64,000 nt of DNA. Source: Corticicoccus populi (GTDB lineage: Bacteria; Bacillota; Bacilli; Staphylococcales; Salinicoccaceae). Below the pieces are notes generated by a model that made no database searches, had not been told where the DNA came from, and saw nothing but the letters and a program-made list of their open reading frames with translations. The DNA is taken from contig NZ_JBHUOQ010000005.1 of assembly GCF_042686195.1 (NCBI RefSeq), forward strand, positions 229,236 to 293,235, written 5' to 3'. The first letter of the stretch is position 1. Every line of letters starts with the position of its first letter. Below are positions 26,039-34,976 of the stretch, piece after piece. Made by a program: the position numbers and the translations under genes.

Positions 26039-26545
26039 CTATGAAAACTTTCGAATCACCTTAGTACCGGCGAGCATATCCGGTATGTGTCTGTGATCTT
26101 TTCTGAATACTGCCATCAATAAATACACCACAGCAAGCGCGAATCCTGCATTGGCTAACATAAACCACCCGGTCGAATAGTCATTATATATTGCCGCAAT
26201 AACCCCGACATGACCGATATGCCACGGTAGAAATTTAGCTGTGTTTCTTAATAAACTGTTTAAAAAGGTACGTTTCTTATAAGTTACTTTTATTCCCCTG
26301 ATTCTTTTTCCAACAGTCCCGCAGGGCGGATCACTTTCCATTATTGAGAAAGCCAGAGTGACCGGAAGTACAGTCGTCGTAAATGAGAGAACCTGTGCTT
26401 CCATCTGACTGTATTCAGGGAGACCATCCATGATGATAAAATATATCATCATAAATGCTGTAAACAGCAGAATTAAATAAACACAGATTACAAGATAATC
26501 GATTAAAAGTGCAAAGAGCCGGTCTTTCGTACTGTATTGTTCCAT
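26039..26545 (-). CDS. RDD family membrane protein
   Basis: A 168-residue membrane protein beginning with the RDD signature region (DRLFALLIDYLV), with about four helices and the family's GKRIRGIKV loop before LRNTAKFLPW. GGGAGG lies 8 bases before the ATG. Function is unknown for most members; some are linked to ion transport. It sits between the membrane protein gene upstream and the PLD-like gene downstream with short gaps. Confidence 0.8.
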   Translation of the reverse strand: MEQYSTKDRLFALLIDYLVICVYLILLFTAFMMIYFIIMDGLPEYSQMEAQVLSFTTTVLPVTLAFSIMESDPPCGTVGKRIRGIKVTYKKRTFLNSLLRNTAKFLPWHIGHVGVIAAIYNDYSTGWFMLANAGFALAVVYLLMAVFRKDHRHIPDMLAGTKVIRKFS

Positions 26546-26571
26546 ACATCACGCCTCCCTAAAACTTGATA

Positions 26572-27227
26572 TTAATCATCATATATCGTTGTTTCCATAT
26601 CAATCAGCCAATGGTTTTTCAGTGTCAAAGCACGCTCCATGGCTGCGAGTGCAGCCAGAATCAATAAAGTCATATTTAACGGTCCAGGCAGTTGAAGCGG
26701 TGACGTAAATGTACCAATATTATCCCGGATGATTTCTATATGACTGATATACTCAATAAGCTGCGGGATTCCAAAAACGAGCGATATTAAAAGTATCACC
26801 ACAGCAATCATTCCAATCACTCTGCTCGTAATCGGAAAACGCTTTCCGAAACGACTCCGTAAATACTCTGCTGTCCCCTTATTCGGTGACAGAACCTCCT
26901 CCTTTTCACCACTCACATAATGCATACGGGTTAGACCCGCAGTGGATACACCCACTTCAATATAGCCGCCGGGGACAGGAAAACTTGCCGGCGCCTCGGA
27001 AGTCGCCTGATGCCTTCCATCCTTGAACAATTTGACAGCTTCTTCATAGCCGAAGAAATTAACCGTCACCGAATACCTCCGGTTCTCTCCTTCTTCATCC
27101 AATAAATTGATATGAAACATCGTCCGGCTGAATATCTCCCAGAAACGAAACGGGCGGATACGATGCCCGTCACCCTCCTTGATTTTTTAACCTGCCGGTT
27201 CCGTTTCCAGTCTTTATATATTTTCAT
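26572..27227 (-). pseudogene. Membrane protein of unknown function, frame broken at an A6 run
   Basis: The open part, 26572-27120, codes for 182 residues (from MFHINLLDEEG) with two membrane helices (about 99-121 and 147-164). The same frame continues upstream to 27186 with protein-like sequence (EGDGHRIRPFRFWEIFSRT) but no start codon. A second frame starts at the ATG at 27227 (AGGGA 8 bases upstream) and reads MKIYKDWKRNRQVKK. The two join into one 218-residue protein if one A is added to, or re-read within, the A6 run at 27183-27188 (minus strand). So the gene is either frameshifted (real or a base-calling error) or uses -1 frameshifting. A hairpin ACGGGC-N9-GCCCGT and AAGGAGGG follow the A run. 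The family was not recognised. Confidence 0.6.
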
Positions 27228-27434
27228 AGCAACATTCCCTGCATCATAGTGTGTAGCTCATTCATGACAAATTCCGCTTTTTTACTTTTACCCTGTTTAT
27301 AGTTTAAATATACACATCATTTAATTTTTAGTATTTCCCTATAAAAATAAAACAGACATTTTCACAAATTTTAGTGAGAACATCTGTTTTAAAATTAAAT
27401 TACCTTACATCATATAATATAGATTATTCAGTAT
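27228..27434 (-). promoter_or_regulatory. Region between msmX-type gene and the PLD operon
   Basis: This gap of about 200 bases holds the terminator of the MsmX-type gene (27349-27390) and the start region of the frame-broken gene. A weak SigB-like pair, GTATAT (27308-27313) and GGGTAA (27288-27293) with 14 bases between, is on the minus strand; two of six -35 bases are off, so it is only a possibility. Confidence 0.3.
27349..27390 (-). terminator. Terminator of the sugar-uptake operon
   Basis: On the minus strand AACAGATGTTCTCAC pairs with GTGAAAATGTCTGTT (two G-T pairs, one mismatch), followed by TTTATTTTTAT. It lies after the MsmX-type ATPase stop. Confidence 0.75.
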
Positions 27435-28532
27435 TCATCGAATTCTATCTTCATTATCCTTATCAAAGAAATGAACTTTATTCATATCAAACGCAATCTC
27501 AAGCTGATTACCTGCTTCAACATTTGAACGTGCATCTACACGGGCAATAAATTCCTGACCATTGATATTGGAATAGAGTACTGATTCTGCACCCATCAAT
27601 TCCGCTACTTCAATTTGAACTGTCAATTTTGATTCAGGGAAAGATTCAAGAAAGAGATTTTCATCATGAATATCCTCTGGACGAATACCCAGAACAATTT
27701 CTTTCCCTTCATATCCTCCTTCAATTAAAGGCGTGAGCTTTGGCTTCGGAATATCAAACGCATGAGCGCCTATTTTGAATTGTCCACCTTCAATAATGCC
27801 TGTCAAAAAGTTCATTGAAGGAGAACCGATAAAGCTGCCGACAAACATATTTTCAGGCAGGTCATACACATCTTTAGGTGCACCAATCTGCTGGATGACA
27901 CCGTCTTTCATCACTACGAGACGTGTCGCCATTGTCATCGCCTCTGTCTGGTCGTGTGTGACATAGACTGTTGTTGTCTGAAGACGTTGATGGAGTTTTT
28001 GAATTTCGGCACGCATCTGAACGCGCAGTTTCGCATCCAGATTCGATAAAGGCTCATCCATTAAAAAGACTTTCGCATCTCTGACAATTGCACGGCCGAG
28101 TGCGACACGCTGTCTCTGACCACCGGACAATGCTTTTGGTTTCCTGTCTAAAAATTCTTCAAGTCCGAGAATTTTTGCGGCATTATCCACGCGGTCTTTT
28201 ATCTCTGATTTCTTGAATTTTCTGAGCTTTAGTCCAAATGCCATATTATCGAACACATTCATATGAGGATACAGTGCATAATTTTGAAACACCATCGCGA
28301 TATCACGGTCTTTTGGTGACACATCATTCATCAACCGATCATCAATATAAAATTCTCCCTCGGATATCTCTTCAAGTCCTGCAATCATACGCAGTGTCGT
28401 TGACTTACCACATCCGGACGGGCCGACAAACACAATAAATTCCTTATCTTTGATATGAAGATCAAAATCCTTCACTGCCAGTACATCTTTTTCGTATCTT
28501 TTTTGAATATGATTTAATTTTAATTCCGCCAT
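27435..28532 (-). CDS. msmX: MsmX/UgpC-type sugar ABC transporter ATPase
   Basis: A 365-residue ATPase for CUT1-type carbohydrate importers. It has Walker A GPSGCGKST, the Q-loop MVFQNYALYPHMNV, signature LSGGQRQRVALGRAIVR, Walker B VFLMDEPLSNLDAKLR and a C-terminal TOBE/OB domain with LGIRPEDIH. MsmX in Bacillus is shared by several importers; here it lies at the end of the same cluster as the solute-binding protein and permeases, which lack another ATPase, so it should energise that importer. A 59-base gap separates it from the isomerase gene. Confidence 0.93.
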   Translation of the reverse strand: MAELKLNHIQKRYEKDVLAVKDFDLHIKDKEFIVFVGPSGCGKSTTLRMIAGLEEISEGEFYIDDRLMNDVSPKDRDIAMVFQNYALYPHMNVFDNMAFGLKLRKFKKSEIKDRVDNAAKILGLEEFLDRKPKALSGGQRQRVALGRAIVRDAKVFLMDEPLSNLDAKLRVQMRAEIQKLHQRLQTTTVYVTHDQTEAMTMATRLVVMKDGVIQQIGAPKDVYDLPENMFVGSFIGSPSMNFLTGIIEGGQFKIGAHAFDIPKPKLTPLIEGGYEGKEIVLGIRPEDIHDENLFLESFPESKLTVQIEVAELMGAESVLYSNINGQEFIARVDARSNVEAGNQLEIAFDMNKVHFFDKDNEDRIR

Positions 28533-28591
28533 TTTAATAACCCCTTAAAATTCATTTATCCACCACATGTTCAGATATGTATTATGAACCC

Positions 28592-29560
28592 TTATGCCCA
28601 CCACATGTCTGCCGGCGCTTCTAAAATATTGACCTGTTTTAGATTTTTTACTGCTGCCTGAAATCCTTCATTCACTGACATAATCGGATCTTCATGTTCA
28701 ATGCTGATTACATAATCGTAACCGTAGGTTCTAAGTGCACTGACAATATTCGACCATTCTTCAATTCCATGTCCATATCCGACTGACCGGAAAGTCCATG
28801 CACGTGTTTGTACCGCGTCATAAGGCTGCATATCAGTTAATCCGTACATATTGACGTTGTCCTGATCGATATAAGTGTCTTTCGCATGAAAATGATGAAT
28901 CGCACCTGCTTTTCCAAGTATTTTAATGGCTGCAACCGGATCAATACCCTGCCACCATAAATGACTCGGGTCAAGATTCGCACCAATCGTATCATTCGTT
29001 GCTTCACGCAGTTTCAAAAGAGTGTGCGGGGTATGTACAAGAAAACCTGCATGGAGTTCCAACCCAATTTTCACACCGTGCGCCTTTGCAAATTCAGCTT
29101 GTTCTTTCCAGTACGGAATCAACTTTTCCTCCCACTGCCATTTCAGAATATCCGAGTATTCTGTCGGCCATGGTGTAACCGGCCAGTTCGGATATTTAGA
29201 GTCTTCATTGGATCCAGGTGTCCCTGAAAATGTATTAACCACCGGTACATTGAGTAATGAAGCAAGCTTCACAGTTTTCACAAAAGTATCATGACTCTCT
29301 TTAGCGAGCTGTTTATCCGGCGACACCGGATTGTCATGACAACTGAATGCACTAATAGTAAGCCCTCTTGATTCAATCTTTTCTTTAAATGCTGCTCTTT
29401 TCCCGCTGTCTTCAAGCAGTTCATTCAGGTCACAGTGCGCCGTTCCGGGATTTCCCCCGGTACCAATTTCGACTGCATCAAGCCCGGATTCCTTAACATA
29501 ATCCAGCATCTCTTCAAAATTTTTATCTGCGAATAAAACAGTAAATACACCCAGTTTCAT
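28592..29560 (-). CDS. Sugar phosphate isomerase/epimerase (xylose isomerase-like TIM barrel)
   Basis: A 322-residue AP endonuclease 2/xylose isomerase-like protein. Landmarks are MKLGVFTVLFADKNFEEML at the start, VEIGTGG, the metal-site segments GLELHAGF, NLDPSHLWW, HFHAKDT and the late ISIEHEDP. The ATG at 29560 is used because GGAGG lies just before it; upstream in-frame codons overlap the preceding oxidoreductase. In clusters with ThuA and Gfo/Idh/MocA proteins, members of this fold act as isomerases, epimerases or keto-glycoside lyases. The exact reaction is not known. Confidence 0.85.
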   Translation of the reverse strand: MKLGVFTVLFADKNFEEMLDYVKESGLDAVEIGTGGNPGTAHCDLNELLEDSGKRAAFKEKIESRGLTISAFSCHDNPVSPDKQLAKESHDTFVKTVKLASLLNVPVVNTFSGTPGSNEDSKYPNWPVTPWPTEYSDILKWQWEEKLIPYWKEQAEFAKAHGVKIGLELHAGFLVHTPHTLLKLREATNDTIGANLDPSHLWWQGIDPVAAIKILGKAGAIHHFHAKDTYIDQDNVNMYGLTDMQPYDAVQTRAWTFRSVGYGHGIEEWSNIVSALRTYGYDYVISIEHEDPIMSVNEGFQAAVKNLKQVNILEAPADMWWA

Positions 29561-29570
29561 TGTTAGCCTC

Positions 29571-30605
29571 CTAAATAATTGAAATACTCCGTTTCTCCTC
29601 ACTGCTTCTGTACACAGCATCTATCACTTTCGATACAACCAGCGCATCTTCCGGCCTGCTCTTCAGAGATTCCCTGCCTAGACAGGCACCGATAAAATTC
29701 TCTGCCTGCAGATATGCTGCTTCATGTTCCTGATCTTTTGTTTCTACAGTTGTCTCCATCATCCGTCCGTATTTCGACTGGTATAATTCATACGGAAATA
29801 CATTTATACCACCGGATTCACCCGATATTGATATATGATTTTTATCTGACTTTATATTTGCTGCCCATGAGCATTCGAACAGTAGTGTGCTCTGATCATC
29901 AAAACGGATGTACGCACTGACATGATCATCAACATTGACAGATGAATGATCATAGCGCCCCCAGTCATTAATCTGGTTCGGCTGTTTACTTAACCGCTGA
30001 TATACTTCTGCACTGACTTCAACAGGTTTTGAACCTTCAAGAAGCCACAGTGCACTATCCAGCAAATGGCATCCCCAGTCGATTAAACTGCCGCCGCCCT
30101 GGAGATCTTTATTAATAAATACACCCCATCCAGGTACTTTTCTCTGACGCATTGCACTGACGCGCGTGACAATCGGTGCACCAACTTCCCTCATAGATTG
30201 TTTTGAGAGCAGCACTGACTCCATAAAACGGTAATGGTAACCAATCATCAATACTCTGTTATTTTCCTTTGATGCCTGAAGCATTTTCTCTGCTTCAAAA
30301 GCATTCATCGCCATCGGTTTCTCGCAGAACACATGAACCCCTCGATTCAATGCTTCTGTTGAAATTACTTCATGAAATTTATTTGGTGTACATATAGTCA
30401 CTGCATCTACATGCTCGAACATCTCTGAATAATCTTCATATACATGTGGGATACTATGTGATTCGGCTACTGCTTCTGCACGCTCGATATTAATATCCTG
30501 AACTGCGTACACTTCCACATTTTCAGCCATTGCTTGATAGATTGGGATATGACGGTTTACCGCAATGCCGCCTGCACCAATCATTCCCATTTTCAGCCTT
30601 GCCAT
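29571..30605 (-). CDS. Gfo/Idh/MocA family oxidoreductase (1)
   Basis: A 344-residue NAD(P)-dependent sugar dehydrogenase. The N-terminal Rossmann motif GAGGIAVNRHIP is at 10-21 and the family EKP motif (VFCEKPMAMN) at about 93-102; the C-terminal domain has GGGSLIDWGCHLLD with the typical Asp-x-x-x-His. It lies 10 bases before the isomerase gene and 6 bases after a second member of the same family, so the two probably act on the same sugar skeleton. Confidence 0.9.
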   Translation of the reverse strand: MARLKMGMIGAGGIAVNRHIPIYQAMAENVEVYAVQDINIERAEAVAESHSIPHVYEDYSEMFEHVDAVTICTPNKFHEVISTEALNRGVHVFCEKPMAMNAFEAEKMLQASKENNRVLMIGYHYRFMESVLLSKQSMREVGAPIVTRVSAMRQRKVPGWGVFINKDLQGGGSLIDWGCHLLDSALWLLEGSKPVEVSAEVYQRLSKQPNQINDWGRYDHSSVNVDDHVSAYIRFDDQSTLLFECSWAANIKSDKNHISISGESGGINVFPYELYQSKYGRMMETTVETKDQEHEAAYLQAENFIGACLGRESLKSRPEDALVVSKVIDAVYRSSEEKRSISII

Positions 30606-30611
30606 GATGTA

Positions 30612-31640
30612 TCACTTCTCCAATGTGCAGATTCTTTTTGTTTCCACTGATTCCAGGGCTCCGAGAATAATCTCAAGAGATTTTTTTCCTTCAGTACCGT
30701 CAATTAACGGTGTCGTATCATTTAAAATTGAATCAACAAAGTGATTAATTACATGTGTAGTCGTTTGACCGCCTTCATCATTGGACTGAATCGCACCCAA
30801 TTCATAATTTACCGTTTCACCATTGGTATACTGGGCAATCAAAGAATATTTCGGATCATCTTCCAGGCGAAGCATCCCTTTTTCACCGTAAATCACTGTT
30901 GAATTATCTTCAGCAGCATTATAAGCCCAGCTGGCTGCTAGTGTCCCGATAATACCTGATTCCGATTTTAAAATTAATGCCGCATTATCATCTGTATCTG
31001 AATGTGCTTTTGCACTGATTTCTACAAAAGCACTGACTTCTGTAAATTCATCCTGGAGAATATAACGTATTAAATCTGCTTTATGGACACCTAAATCCCC
31101 CATCGCACCGATAAATGCTTCTTCTTTTTTAAAGAACCAGCTGTTGCTGCCGTCCGCACTCCAGCCCTCAGGACCGCCGTGACCGAATGTCGTTCTAAAA
31201 CTGTATACTCTTCCGATAGCACCGGATGCGATTAGATCTCTTGCTTTTTGGTGGGAGGGTACAAATCGTTGATTATGACCAATCATGAGTTTTTTATTGT
31301 TCTTATTTGCTGTCTGTATCATTTCTTCCGCTTCTTCTTTTGAAGTGGCCATCGGCTTTTCACAAAGCACATGCTTTCCGCTGTTGAGTGCATCAATGCT
31401 GACCGGCGCATGCAGATAGTTCGGCAGACACACACTTACCGCATCGATGTCTGTAGATTCGAGCATGTCTTTATAATCTGTAAAGACTTCTGCATCATAT
31501 GTATCCGCTGCTGATTCAGCCCGTTCTTTAACAATGTCACAAACTGCAGTAATTTCAACTTCACTGTTCTGACTGTACTCTATTAAATGACGGTATTTTG
31601 CAATACTTCCGCATCCGATAACTCCTACTTTTAAAACCAT
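30612..31640 (-). CDS. Gfo/Idh/MocA family oxidoreductase (2)
   Basis: A 342-residue paralogue of the neighbouring gene: GCGSIAKYRHL at about 9-19, VLCEKPMATS at about 92, GAMGDLGVHKADLIRY carrying the His of the catalytic centre. The two copies differ clearly in sequence, so they are not a recent duplication. Two such oxidoreductases in one locus suggest an oxidation and a later reduction of a keto-sugar. Only two bases separate it from thuA. Confidence 0.9.
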   Translation of the reverse strand: MVLKVGVIGCGSIAKYRHLIEYSQNSEVEITAVCDIVKERAESAADTYDAEVFTDYKDMLESTDIDAVSVCLPNYLHAPVSIDALNSGKHVLCEKPMATSKEEAEEMIQTANKNNKKLMIGHNQRFVPSHQKARDLIASGAIGRVYSFRTTFGHGGPEGWSADGSNSWFFKKEEAFIGAMGDLGVHKADLIRYILQDEFTEVSAFVEISAKAHSDTDDNAALILKSESGIIGTLAASWAYNAAEDNSTVIYGEKGMLRLEDDPKYSLIAQYTNGETVNYELGAIQSNDEGGQTTTHVINHFVDSILNDTTPLIDGTEGKKSLEIILGALESVETKRICTLEK

Positions 31641-31642
31641 TC

Positions 31643-32368
31643 CTATACCTCTTTCTCTGTGTTATTTTCAAGTGCTTCATAATTGCCGTACGTATGTTTC
31701 GGTGTATTTTTGTTTTTTGCCCAGTTTACTGCATTTTTAATGACCTGCTGCACTTCAGTTTGATGATAAGTCGGGTATGTTTCATGGCCCGGGCGGAAAT
31801 AGAATATTCTGCCCCGTCCTCTTTTAAACGTCGCCCCGCTTCTAAACACTTCCCCGCCTGTAAACCAACTGATAAAAATTAGTTCGTCAGGAGTTGGTAT
31901 ATCAAAATGTTCACCATACATTTCTTCTTTTTCAATTTCAAAATACTCACCGATACCTTCTGTAATTGGATGCGTAGGATCGACATTCCAAATCCGTTCT
32001 TTATCATTCGACTCCCGCCATTTTAAATCACAGCCCGTGCCCATTAATGATTTGAATATTTTGGAAAAATGCCCGGAATGAAGTACGATTAATCCCATAC
32101 CATCAAGCACTCTTTCTTTAACACGCTCAACTACTTCATCGGAAACTTCATGGTGTGCAAGATGTCCCCACCATATCAGTACCTCCGTCTGATTCAATAC
32201 TGATGCTGTTAAACCATGCTCGTCTTCATCAAGTGTGGCAGTCGTGACATCATGACCTGCTTCTGATAAAAATGTTTTTATTATATTATGCATACCATCC
32301 GGGTAAATTGCTGCTGATTCATCATTAATCTGTTCATGTCTGTATTCGTTCCAGACTGTTACTTTCAT
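31643..32368 (-). CDS. thuA: ThuA-like protein (trehalose-utilisation family)
   Basis: A 241-residue ThuA family protein with a class I glutamine amidotransferase-like fold: VTVWNEYRHE start, VLIWWGHLAHHEV, GMGLIVLHSGHFSK and RIFYFRPGHETYPTYH near the end. ThuA in rhizobia acts with an oxidoreductase (ThuB) in oxidising disaccharides to 3-keto forms. The ATG at 32368 lies 9 bases after AAGGAG; the frame opens six codons earlier, but that start lacks a site. It is first in the tight block thuA-gfo2-gfo1-isomerase. Confidence 0.88.
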   Translation of the reverse strand: MKVTVWNEYRHEQINDESAAIYPDGMHNIIKTFLSEAGHDVTTATLDEDEHGLTASVLNQTEVLIWWGHLAHHEVSDEVVERVKERVLDGMGLIVLHSGHFSKIFKSLMGTGCDLKWRESNDKERIWNVDPTHPITEGIGEYFEIEKEEMYGEHFDIPTPDELIFISWFTGGEVFRSGATFKRGRGRIFYFRPGHETYPTYHQTEVQQVIKNAVNWAKNKNTPKHTYGNYEALENNTEKEV

Positions 32369-32442
32369 CTTTACATTCTCCTTCATTAAATTGATGATGT
32401 ATCATAAATTTATTTCACTGAGTTACAAATCATATAAATGGA

Positions 32443-33069
32443 TTAGTTTGTCTCATATTTATCAAATGTGTTTCTTATTATGAAAGAAATAAGATATGCC
32501 AGAAGAGAAAAGCCAATGAATGTATCTATATATAATTTCGCAACCATCCAAAGTGGTGAGAAAAACATTAATATCATCGGACCGGCAATTAGTACCGTGA
32601 TGGAAAGTACCATATATATATTAGTCGTACCAATTTTAAAAACGTTTATCAAAGCCTGTTTTATTGTTCCTTCATACCGTGCGAGATATGGGAATATCAA
32701 TGCCAGATACATACAGAAGATAACCGTAAATATAATTAGCCCCATTAATATCAATAAAGATAGTCCACCGGTGTAAAATATCAGCAGATAGAAATTGATG
32801 GCAAGAAGACTGCCGGCGAAGAATAAAATCCCCCAGATAACTGTACTCTGTTTAAAATTCTTCCTGAATGCTTTCAAAAATCCAGTGACCAATCCGCCAT
32901 CTTCGTCTCTCACCATCCTTAATGTCATCGAAAACAGTGCTGTCATAGATGCGCCGATTGTTATTACTGGGATACAACATAAAATAAACAGTAAGTTCAG
33001 CAGCAATAAATCAACAACTCTGTATAAAAAACGATATACCGGCCCTTCTATACTGAAAATATTTCCCAT
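32443..33069 (-). CDS. DUF624 membrane protein, YesL family
   Basis: A 208-residue membrane protein with five to six helices and the family start (PVYRFLYRVVDLLLLNLLFILCC... then GAS-MTAL and LRMVRDEDG). YesL-like proteins are commonly encoded with YesMN two-component systems and CUT1 importers in Bacillus. The role is unknown. It lies 23 bases after the second permease gene. Confidence 0.88.
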   Translation of the reverse strand: MGNIFSIEGPVYRFLYRVVDLLLLNLLFILCCIPVITIGASMTALFSMTLRMVRDEDGGLVTGFLKAFRKNFKQSTVIWGILFFAGSLLAINFYLLIFYTGGLSLLILMGLIIFTVIFCMYLALIFPYLARYEGTIKQALINVFKIGTTNIYMVLSITVLIAGPMILMFFSPLWMVAKLYIDTFIGFSLLAYLISFIIRNTFDKYETN

Positions 33070-33092
33070 AATCTATCTCTCCCTCTGCATTG

Positions 33093-33986
33093 TTATTCTT
33101 TCACTGAACCTACAACAATTCCAGTCACAAAATACTTTTGTAGAAATGGATAGATAAGCAGTAAAGGAATTGTAGAGACAACAATTTTTGCAGCATTTAA
33201 ATTACGATTTTGTACTTCTGCAATATTCTGTAGTTCCTGACTGTTTGCACCCGCACTAACAAGTTCTGATATATCTATAGTCAGTGATTGAATGTAGGTC
33301 ATAATCGGGTAGTTACTCACCTGGGTCATATATATTAACCCCTGCATAAAATCATTCCAGTTCATTACGATACTGAAAAGTGCGACAGTTGCGAGTGCTG
33401 GAAGTGAAACCGGAATATACACTTTAGATAAAATCTGCAGTGGACTTGCACCATCAATGATCGCAGCTTCCTCCAGTGATTTCGGTACACCCACAAAAAA
33501 GTTCATAATAAGAATTACACTGAATATCGGCACTGCCTGAGGCAATATAAGTACCCATATTGAATCAAGTAAATTTAAATTTTTTATCACAATATATGTT
33601 GGAATTAATCCTCCGTTAAATAACATTGCAAAAATAATAATATTCATGTACGTATTTCTACTCTTAAATTCCCGTTTTGTTTTAGATAACGGATAGGCCA
33701 TAAGTACAATCAACAATAGATTCAATATAAGAGCCAGTACTACCCGCTGAACCGATATAGAAAAAGATCTCCAGAACTGAATATCTTCCATAATCATCTT
33801 ATAGGCTCCCAGTGAGAAATTCACCGGTGTCAGACCAACATTATTCGCTGCAACTGCTGCACCGCTGCTGAAAGAAATAGCAACAATATTCCATAAAGGA
33901 AGCAGACAAATCAGTCCAAGAGCAATCACGATAAAATATATAATAAATTTCCCGAACTTACTTGAAAAACTTTTTCCTTCTATCAC
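33093..33986 (-). CDS. CUT1 ABC transporter permease, LplC/YtcP-like
   Basis: A 297-residue permease with six helices and the EAA loop (EEAAIIDGASPLQILSKVYIPVSLPALATV) at about 170-200 that contacts the ATPase. The C-terminus QKYFVTGIVVGSVKE is characteristic of the LplC/YtcP group. It works with the permease just upstream. Confidence 0.93.
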   Translation of the reverse strand: MIEGKSFSSKFGKFIIYFIVIALGLICLLPLWNIVAISFSSGAAVAANNVGLTPVNFSLGAYKMIMEDIQFWRSFSISVQRVVLALILNLLLIVLMAYPLSKTKREFKSRNTYMNIIIFAMLFNGGLIPTYIVIKNLNLLDSIWVLILPQAVPIFSVILIMNFFVGVPKSLEEAAIIDGASPLQILSKVYIPVSLPALATVALFSIVMNWNDFMQGLIYMTQVSNYPIMTYIQSLTIDISELVSAGANSQELQNIAEVQNRNLNAAKIVVSTIPLLLIYPFLQKYFVTGIVVGSVKE

Positions 33987-34001
33987 TATGTCTCATCTCC
34001 T

Positions 34002-34934
34002 TTAGAATAGTTTTCTTTCTGTAAATTTCTTAGCTGCACTGTTCGCTGACAGAATCAAAATTAAAGCAATTACTGATTTCAATAATCCAACTGCTGCACC
34101 AAAACTGTAATCACGTCCAATTAAACCATTTCGATATACATACGTATCAATAGTGTCACCAGTTTCATACACTATCGGTGAATAAAGGTTATAGACTTGA
34201 TCAAAACCACCATCCAGTACGCTTGGAAGGCTTAGTATTGCAAGCAGTAATATAATCGGCAGCATCCCCGGTAAAGTAATATGCCAGACTCTTTTCCACC
34301 AATTAGCACCGTCAATACTTGCTGCCTCATGTAATCCCGGATCCACAGATGCAATGGCTGCAAGGTATATTACTGAGTTAAACCCGAATTCTTTCCATAC
34401 ATCTGTTCCTATAAGCAATGGTTGAAACCATGTATTACTCCCGAGAAAATTAATAGACTCTATACCAAATGTTCCAAGTATGGCATTCACTGTACCATCC
34501 AGACTGAATAGATTTACCACAACTGTTGCAAGTACAACCCACGATAAAAAATGGGGTAAATACACAATTGTCTGTATAGATTTTTTAAGTATTTTAAGTC
34601 GTATTTCATTAAGCAGTATCGCAAATGCAATTGCCAGCAGAGAGCCAAAAATTATCTTCCCTAAAGCAATAACAATTGTATTTCTAAAAACATTTCCAAT
34701 ATCCGGCAGTGTAAACATATATTTAAAATGTTCCAGACCCACAAATTCTGAGCCAAAGAAACCTTTTGCCGGTACAAAATCCTGAAAAGCCATTATTATC
34801 CCAAACATTGGAGTAAAAACAAATATAAGTAAAAATATCATACCCGGAGCCAACATAAGATGATATGTTAATCTCGCTTTTTTTATATTCTTTTTCCTCT
34901 CATGAAGAATCTCCCCTTGATTGTTTGCCGTCAT
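34002..34934 (-). CDS. CUT1 ABC transporter permease, LplB/YteP-like
   Basis: A 310-residue permease with six helices and an EAA loop (HEAASIDGANWWKRVWHITLPGM). The ATG at 34934 lies 9 bases after GGGAGG; a TTG six codons earlier overlaps that site and is not used. It is paired with the LplC-like permease 15 bases downstream. Confidence 0.92.
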   Translation of the reverse strand: MTANNQGEILHERKKNIKKARLTYHLMLAPGMIFLLIFVFTPMFGIIMAFQDFVPAKGFFGSEFVGLEHFKYMFTLPDIGNVFRNTIVIALGKIIFGSLLAIAFAILLNEIRLKILKKSIQTIVYLPHFLSWVVLATVVVNLFSLDGTVNAILGTFGIESINFLGSNTWFQPLLIGTDVWKEFGFNSVIYLAAIASVDPGLHEAASIDGANWWKRVWHITLPGMLPIILLLAILSLPSVLDGGFDQVYNLYSPIVYETGDTIDTYVYRNGLIGRDYSFGAAVGLLKSVIALILILSANSAAKKFTERKLF

Positions 34935-34976
34935 CCTTTTATACCTCCCCAATTCAGAAATACTCTTTTCTTTTTA

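Noticed and set aside
27064..27168. Short GTG-initiated frame (about 35 codons) after AAGGAGGG near 27166
   Set aside because: The GTG overlaps the ribosome site itself, so spacing is wrong, and the frame is better explained as part of the frame-broken membrane protein gene.
27288..27313. SigB-type promoter GTATAT-N14-GGGTAA
   Set aside because: Two of six bases in the -35 differ from GTTTAA; such matches are expected by chance in AT-rich DNA.
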